Shown here piece after piece: positions 41,285 to 45,831 of a stretch of 45,831 nucleotides of DNA. The notes below the pieces were generated by a model. It had not been told where the DNA came from. It saw only the letters and a program-made list of their open reading frames with translations, and made no database searches. The position numbers were made by a program, and so were the translations under genes. Location of the stretch: contig CAJUOB010000023.1 in NCBI GenBank assembly GCA_910587915.1, positions 1 to 45,831 on the forward strand. Reading direction: 5' to 3'. This DNA comes from an uncultured Muribaculaceae bacterium. GTDB lineage: Bacteria; Bacteroidota; Bacteroidia; Bacteroidales; Muribaculaceae. Within the stretch, counting starts at the first letter, position 1. Each line of letters opens with the position of its first letter.

Positions 41285-41604
41285 ATTTTAAGGAGTTCCT
41301 CTATTTTTTCGCGTATAGCCTCGGCTTTCACAGCTCCGGAGAGACGGAATGGTGCTTTTTTGCCGTCTTTGAAGAAGAGGAGCAGGGGAATGCCCATCAC
41401 GCGGTTTTCGGTGCAGAATTCGTTGTGGTCCTCGGTGTTGTATTTGCCGATTACCACGCGGCCTTCGTATTCTTCGGCCAGAGCGTCGATGGTGGGGGCG
41501 AGGGCTTTGCAGGGACCACACCATGTAGCCCAGAAGTCGACAACTACGGGTTTTCCACTTTCTATAATTTCGTGTATGTTCTCGTCGGTGAATGTCATGC
41601 TCAT
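41281..41604 (-). CDS. trxA: Thioredoxin
   Basis: A 107-residue thioredoxin fold protein with the active site WATWCGPCKAL and the cis-proline in RVMGIPLLLFF. It is cytoplasmic, having no signal. Normal in size. ATG 41604 is followed by a second in-frame ATG at 41598. It lies 45 bp after dnaE and overlaps nnrD by 4 bp. The usual task is reducing disulfides, including those in enzymes such as ribonucleotide reductase. Confidence 0.97.
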   Translation of the reverse strand: MSMTFTDENIHEIIESGKPVVVDFWATWCGPCKALAPTIDALAEEYEGRVVIGKYNTEDHNEFCTENRVMGIPLLLFFKDGKKAPFRLSGAVKAEAIREKIEELLKM

Positions 41605-41649
41605 TTTTGCTGTATTTTGAGGTTGATTATATTGTTTCTGATATATTTA

Positions 41650-44600
41650 TCAAGCCAGGCTTTTACGGTCGAGCTTAAACTCGAAGTCGAGGCTTTTGAG
41701 TGTTTCGAGAAGTTCTTTATCGGGTTTTATTCTGAGTCCGGAGCTGAAACGGAGTTTACGTCCGAGCTCGGGGTCGAATATGGTGAGATTGAGGGGCACG
41801 GAGTCGGCCTCCTCGTGCTTAGTAATGTCTTGCAGAAGTTCGTCGAGCTGCCGCAGCTGGCCGATGGTTGCCGATATTGTCATTCCGGTCACGAGTTTGC
41901 CATGCAGGGCATCGAGCGGAAGTACCTTGTCGACACCGAAGCGCACGTTTGTGGCGCCGGTGGTTTTGTTGCGCACGGCGCGGAACGATCCGACTACATA
42001 TACAGCCGAGCCCGGAGTGCAGAAGTGGCCGAATTCGGCGCGCTGCTTTTCGAACATTGTGAAGTCGGTGACTCCGCTGTAGTCCTCGACCTTTACTATC
42101 AGCATGGTTGAGCCGCCGAAGGTCTGTTTTTCTTCGAGGGCTGTGACCATGCCGGCAAATATCACTGGCGATGTAGTCGGTTGGCTTATCTCGTTCTTTT
42201 CCACGGCACTGTGTGCCACGCCGTAGTTCACGTCGAGCCAATATGGATCGAGAGGATGGGCGGAAAGGTACATTCCCACAAGCTCGCGCTCCTTGTTGAG
42301 GCGGGTAAGGTTATCCCACGAGGGGGAGCCCGGGATGGCAGGGCGGCTTTGTGCCTTGAAATCGTCGTCGTCGAAACTGAACAGCGACGTAGCCTGCATC
42401 TTTTCCTCGCTCTGGCGCTGCGAGCCGTAGCGGAGCAGCTGTTCGGCCACGGTTTCGCCACGCTTGCCTACTTCGGCCACCAGATCCTCGCGCTTTATGC
42501 CTTCGAAGCAATCGAAAGCACCGGCTATCACGAGGTTGTCGAAAACACGGCGGTTGAGTGTGCCGGCAGGCACGCGTTCCACGAAGTCGTATATGTCTTT
42601 GAATGGACCGCCTTTCTCGCGTGTTTCCACGATGTTGCGTACCACGTCGTTGCCTACGCCTTTTATGGCAGAGAGGCCGAAGCGGATGACGTCCTCGCCC
42701 GATACGCTGAATGTGGCATATGACTCGTTGATGTCGGGGCCTTTTACGCTTAGTCCCATGGCTTTGCATTCATCCATGTAGAAACTGAGCTTGCTGATAT
42801 CCGAGAGGTTTCGGCTCAATACGGCGGCCATGTACTCGGCCGGATAGTTGGCTTTGAGGTATCCGGTCTGGAATGCGACCCAGCTGTAGCATGTGGCGTG
42901 GCTCTTGTTGAAAGCGTAGGATGCGAATTTCTCCCATTCGCCCCATATCTTGGTGAGGACTTCGGGCGAGTGGCCGTTTTTCTGTCCGCCTTCGAGGAAG
43001 AGTCCCTTTAGCTCGTTCATCTTCTCTATGAGCTTTTTACCCATGGCTTTACGCAGGGTATCGCTCTGGCCTCGCGTGAAGTTGGCCAGCAGACGCGACA
43101 GGAGCATCACCTGTTCCTGATACACGGTGATGCCGTAGGTGTCCTTGAGATACATCTCCATTTCGGGGATGTCGTAGACGATTGGTTCCTGACCATGTTT
43201 TCGGGCGATGAAGTCGGGAATCTTCTCCATAGGTCCCGGGCGGTAGAGTGCGTTCATGGCTATAAGGTCCTCGAACACACTTGGTTTCAGCTCGCGGAGA
43301 TAGCGCTGCATACCGGGCGACTCGAACTGGAATGTGCCCACTGTCGATCCGCGGCTGTATAGCTCGTATGTCTTGGGGTCGTCGATGGGTATGTTGTCCA
43401 TGTCGACGTCGATGCCGCGCGAACGCTTTATGTTTGTCACGGCGTCGCGTATTATCGACAGAGTCTTGAGCCCAAGGAAGTCCATCTTTATCAGGCCGGT
43501 ATCTTCAATCACCGATCCTTCGTACTGCGTCACGAGGATACGGTCGCCGTTTTTGTCGGCGGCGGTGCTGACGGGTACCCAGTCGGTGACATCGTCGCGG
43601 CAGATTATGACACCGCATGCGTGCACGCCGGTGTTTCGTACGGTGCCTTCGAGTTTGTCGGCATAGTGCAGGATATCGCGTACATCGCTGTTTTTTTCCA
43701 TCTCCGCCTGGAAATCGCTCAGGTATCCTACACAGTTTGCCACTGTGGGCTTGAGCTCTTTCTCGTGGTTGGGGTCGCGCGGGTCGATGGGCATGTGCGC
43801 GGGTATCATTTTTGTGAGCGCATTTGCCGTAGCGACAGGATATTTCATCACTCGTGCGACGTCCTTGATGGCCGTTTTGGCAGCCATTGTGCCGTAGGTG
43901 ATGATATGGGCCACGTTGGGGGCGCCGTATCGCTGAGTCACGTAGTTGAGCACGATTTCGCGTCCGTCGTCGTCGAAGTCGACATCGATATCAGGGAGCG
44001 ATATACGGTCGGGGTTCAGGAATCGTTCGAAAAGGAGATCGTACTTCAGGGGGTCGATCTGCGTGATTCCAAGGCAATAAGCCACCACAGAGCCGGCTGC
44101 CGATCCACGGCCCGGGCCGATGCTCACGCCGCGGGCGCGGCCTTCGCGGATAAAGTCTTCCACTATAAGGAAGTAGCCAGGGAAACCCATGGTCTTCATT
44201 ATGTGGAGTTCGAAGAGGATGCGGTTGTACACTTCCTCGCTCAAGGGCGATCCGTAGCGTCGGGCCGCTCCCTCGTAGGTTATTTTCTTTAGGTAGTCCG
44301 CTTCGAATTTGATGCGGTATAGTTTGTCGTATCCACCGAGGCGGTCGATTTTTTTCTGTCCTTCTTCGGGACTCATCACCACGTTGCCGTGTTCATCCTG
44401 GGTGAATTCGTCGAAAAGTTCCTTTTCGGTTATTCTCTGGCGATATTCTTCTTCTGTGCCGAAGTCCTCGGGGATGGCGTAGAAGGGCATGATAGGGGCA
44501 TGGTCGATGCTGTATTCCTCTATCTTGCCGGCGATTTCCAGAGTGGTGGCAAGTGCCTCGGGTATATCGGCGAACAGGGCGTTCATCTCGCTGCTGGTCT

Positions 44601-45477
44601 TCAGCCATTCCTGCTTGGTGTAGACCATGCGGTTCTCATCGCTGAGATAGTGGTTGGTAGCCAGGCAGATAAGGCGGTCGTGTGCCTCGGCATCGGCTTC
44701 ATCGACGAAGTGGGCGTCGTTGGTGGCCACGAGTTTTATATCGTATTTTTTTGCGAGTGCTATTATATGTGGCTCGATTTCCATCTGGCGTTCGTATACG
44801 TCGCGACTTGCGCGCATGGCCGTGGCCTTGTGCCGCTGGAGTTCGAGGTAATAGTCATCGCCGAATGTTTCTTTCCACCAGGCCACACTTTTGTCGGCGG
44901 CTTCGTAGTCGCGTGCTTGCAGCAGTCGGGGTATTTCGCCACCAAGACATGCCGAACATACGATAAGTCCCTCGCGGTGAGCTGCAAGCGCAGCTTTATC
45001 GGTGCGTGGATGGTGGTAGAAGCCTTCGGTCCATGCCTGCGACACGAGTTTGATGAGATTCTTATAGCCGGTGAGATTTTTTGCCAGTACGATAAGGTGA
45101 CGTCCTTTGTCGGTTTTATCGCCACGATCGGTAAGGGCGTTGTTGGCCACGTACATCTCGCAGCCTATTATAGGCTTTAGATGTTTGGCTTTCGCTTTGG
45201 CCAGATCGGCCTCGGCTGCCGCTATAGCTTCGGCGTCGCCGCTGTCGCGGGCGACGTCGAGTGCCTTCTGTGCGGCACCGACATTATCCTTTACCTTCTT
45301 GTTGTGCTTCTTGATGCTGTTGGTAAATTCCTTTATACCAAACATATTGCCATGATCCGTCAACGCCAGCGCCGGCATGCCGTCGGCAACAGCCTTCTTT
45401 ATCAAATCGGGCAAGCTCGACAGACCGTCGAGCAGTGAATAATGGGAATGGACGTGTAGATGAACGAATGATGACAT
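41650..45477 (-). CDS. dnaE: DNA polymerase III alpha subunit
   Basis: A 1275-residue replicative polymerase. The N-terminal PHP domain starts with HLHVHSHYSLLDG; the polymerase palm has the GPGRGSAAGSVV motif and the catalytic Asp residues of LPDIDVDFDDDGRE; the fingers and helix-hairpin-helix region follow (FGLSAIKGVGNDVV), and an OB-fold lies near the C-terminus (PVIFAGMVTALEEKQ). An insertion near residues 45-80 (Ala-, Lys- and Asp-rich) lengthens the PHP region relative to the E. coli protein. ATG 45477 is chosen over the open frame to 45528 because the promoter lies between. It heads a minus-strand gene run. Confidence 0.97.
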   Translation of the reverse strand: MSSFVHLHVHSHYSLLDGLSSLPDLIKKAVADGMPALALTDHGNMFGIKEFTNSIKKHNKKVKDNVGAAQKALDVARDSGDAEAIAAAEADLAKAKAKHLKPIIGCEMYVANNALTDRGDKTDKGRHLIVLAKNLTGYKNLIKLVSQAWTEGFYHHPRTDKAALAAHREGLIVCSACLGGEIPRLLQARDYEAADKSVAWWKETFGDDYYLELQRHKATAMRASRDVYERQMEIEPHIIALAKKYDIKLVATNDAHFVDEADAEAHDRLICLATNHYLSDENRMVYTKQEWLKTSSEMNALFADIPEALATTLEIAGKIEEYSIDHAPIMPFYAIPEDFGTEEEYRQRITEKELFDEFTQDEHGNVVMSPEEGQKKIDRLGGYDKLYRIKFEADYLKKITYEGAARRYGSPLSEEVYNRILFELHIMKTMGFPGYFLIVEDFIREGRARGVSIGPGRGSAAGSVVAYCLGITQIDPLKYDLLFERFLNPDRISLPDIDVDFDDDGREIVLNYVTQRYGAPNVAHIITYGTMAAKTAIKDVARVMKYPVATANALTKMIPAHMPIDPRDPNHEKELKPTVANCVGYLSDFQAEMEKNSDVRDILHYADKLEGTVRNTGVHACGVIICRDDVTDWVPVSTAADKNGDRILVTQYEGSVIEDTGLIKMDFLGLKTLSIIRDAVTNIKRSRGIDVDMDNIPIDDPKTYELYSRGSTVGTFQFESPGMQRYLRELKPSVFEDLIAMNALYRPGPMEKIPDFIARKHGQEPIVYDIPEMEMYLKDTYGITVYQEQVMLLSRLLANFTRGQSDTLRKAMGKKLIEKMNELKGLFLEGGQKNGHSPEVLTKIWGEWEKFASYAFNKSHATCYSWVAFQTGYLKANYPAEYMAAVLSRNLSDISKLSFYMDECKAMGLSVKGPDINESYATFSVSGEDVIRFGLSAIKGVGNDVVRNIVETREKGGPFKDIYDFVERVPAGTLNRRVFDNLVIAGAFDCFEGIKREDLVAEVGKRGETVAEQLLRYGSQRQSEEKMQATSLFSFDDDDFKAQSRPAIPGSPSWDNLTRLNKERELVGMYLSAHPLDPYWLDVNYGVAHSAVEKNEISQPTTSPVIFAGMVTALEEKQTFGGSTMLIVKVEDYSGVTDFTMFEKQRAEFGHFCTPGSAVYVVGSFRAVRNKTTGATNVRFGVDKVLPLDALHGKLVTGMTISATIGQLRQLDELLQDITKHEEADSVPLNLTIFDPELGRKLRFSSGLRIKPDKELLETLKSLDFEFKLDRKSLA

Positions 45478-45498
45478 AATTTTGAGAGAAAAACTCCC

Positions 45499-45528
45499 CA
45501 AAATTACAAAAAAAACTGCACACCGCAA
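45499..45528 (-). promoter_or_regulatory. dnaE promoter (TTG-N19-TAATTTTG)
   Basis: On the minus strand TAATTTTG (45506-45499) fits TAnnTTTG and a TTG at 45528-45526 lies 19 nt further upstream, matching the -33/-7 arrangement. The leader to the ATG is about 15-20 nt. Confidence 0.75.
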
Positions 45529-45831
45529 TTACCACTCTAAAAAGTATACATTAATTATATATAAAGAAAGTTTTCACTGATTGGGACGGATTCGTCAGGG
45601 TTGTGTAGAGGCATATGTAGACAGGAGGTGTATCCTTCGGAGTTTTATGAAAAAATAATCGTGCATGAAATTTTTTTTGATGAAAAATCGCCCGAAATCG
45701 TCTTTATGTCGATTTCGGGCGATTTCGTTGAATTACAGTTGATTAGTTGATTTTGGTGTCTTGGTCAATCATTAATAAAAGTTAAAAACATGTTTTAAAA
45801 TGAACTTTTTCAGCAAAACATTTGGTGGGAA
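45529..45831. other. Intergenic region at the right end
   Basis: Apart from the hairpin, this AT-rich stretch shows no convincing gene. The final bases (CAAAACATTTGGTGGGA) hold a TTTG that could be the -33 element of a plus-strand promoter beyond the window. Confidence 0.4.
45685..45725 (-). terminator. Perfect 16-bp hairpin, likely terminator of a gene outside the window
   Basis: AAATCGCCCGAAATCG (45685-45700) pairs with its complement (45710-45725) around a 9-nt loop. On the minus strand it is followed by TTTTTCATC, which suits a gene ending to the right of the window and reading left. Confidence 0.7.

Overview
The window looks like chromosome of a gut Bacteroidales, most likely Muribaculaceae-like (inference). 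Supporting signs are -7 promoter elements of the Bacteroidetes form TAnnTTTG rather than sigma70 boxes, many SPII lipoproteins, a short-LID adenylate kinase, class II NrdJ, DUF4831, a C-terminal sorting-like tail, and A-rich leaders in place of strong Shine-Dalgarno sites. Most genes are GC-rich; the C10 protease pair (1838-3708) and the degraded stretch around 35.1-36.3 kb are visibly AT-richer. No rRNA, tRNA, CRISPR array, transposase or integrase was seen.

Layout. 1-1417: end of tsf, a terminator, then recR and a GNAT acetyltransferase. 1418-9348: a plus-strand secreted-protease region with a C10 cysteine protease, a small lipoprotein (possible inhibitor), a C11 clostripain-like protease, an MscS channel, a prolyl oligopeptidase and a BamE-like lipoprotein. 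9424-10860: flavodoxin diverging from an OmpA-domain protein. 10955-16816 (minus): the rod-shape operon mreB-mreC-mreD-mrdA-rodA, with an AT-rich inverted repeat between mreC and mreD. 16822-17430: a four-helix-bundle gene bracketed by inverted AT-rich repeats plus a 75-bp tandem duplication. 17437-27722 (mostly minus): purH, a tiny membrane protein (plus), a secreted protein with a sorting tail, long-chain acyl-CoA synthetase, adk, hpt, malQ and lysA. 27892-30423: nrdJ with an 18-bp palindrome before its start. 30551-30760: 67-bp tandem and 25-bp inverted repeats. 30782-35028: a sensor kinase/response regulator operon diverging from an outer-membrane TonB receptor-like barrel; the shared region holds four TAAGA boxes spaced 10, 10 and 11 bp. 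35145-36218: a gene graveyard (sorting-tail fragment, Crp-like fragment, internally deleted DUF1016). 36316-45477: a hypothetical protein, then minus-strand dnaE, trxA, NAD(P)HX repair enzyme, DUF4831 and Sel1-repeat genes.

How they work together. The rod operon supplies the elongasome scaffold, glycosyltransferase and transpeptidase. purH, hpt, adk and nrdJ cover purine synthesis, salvage and deoxynucleotide supply. The surface proteases and TonB receptor suit a peptide- and glycan-scavenging gut commensal. The observations most worth following are the phased TAAGA array, several genes whose start codon sits only 3-6 nt after the -7 element (likely leaderless mRNAs), the C10 protease/partner pair, and the four-helix-bundle cassette.
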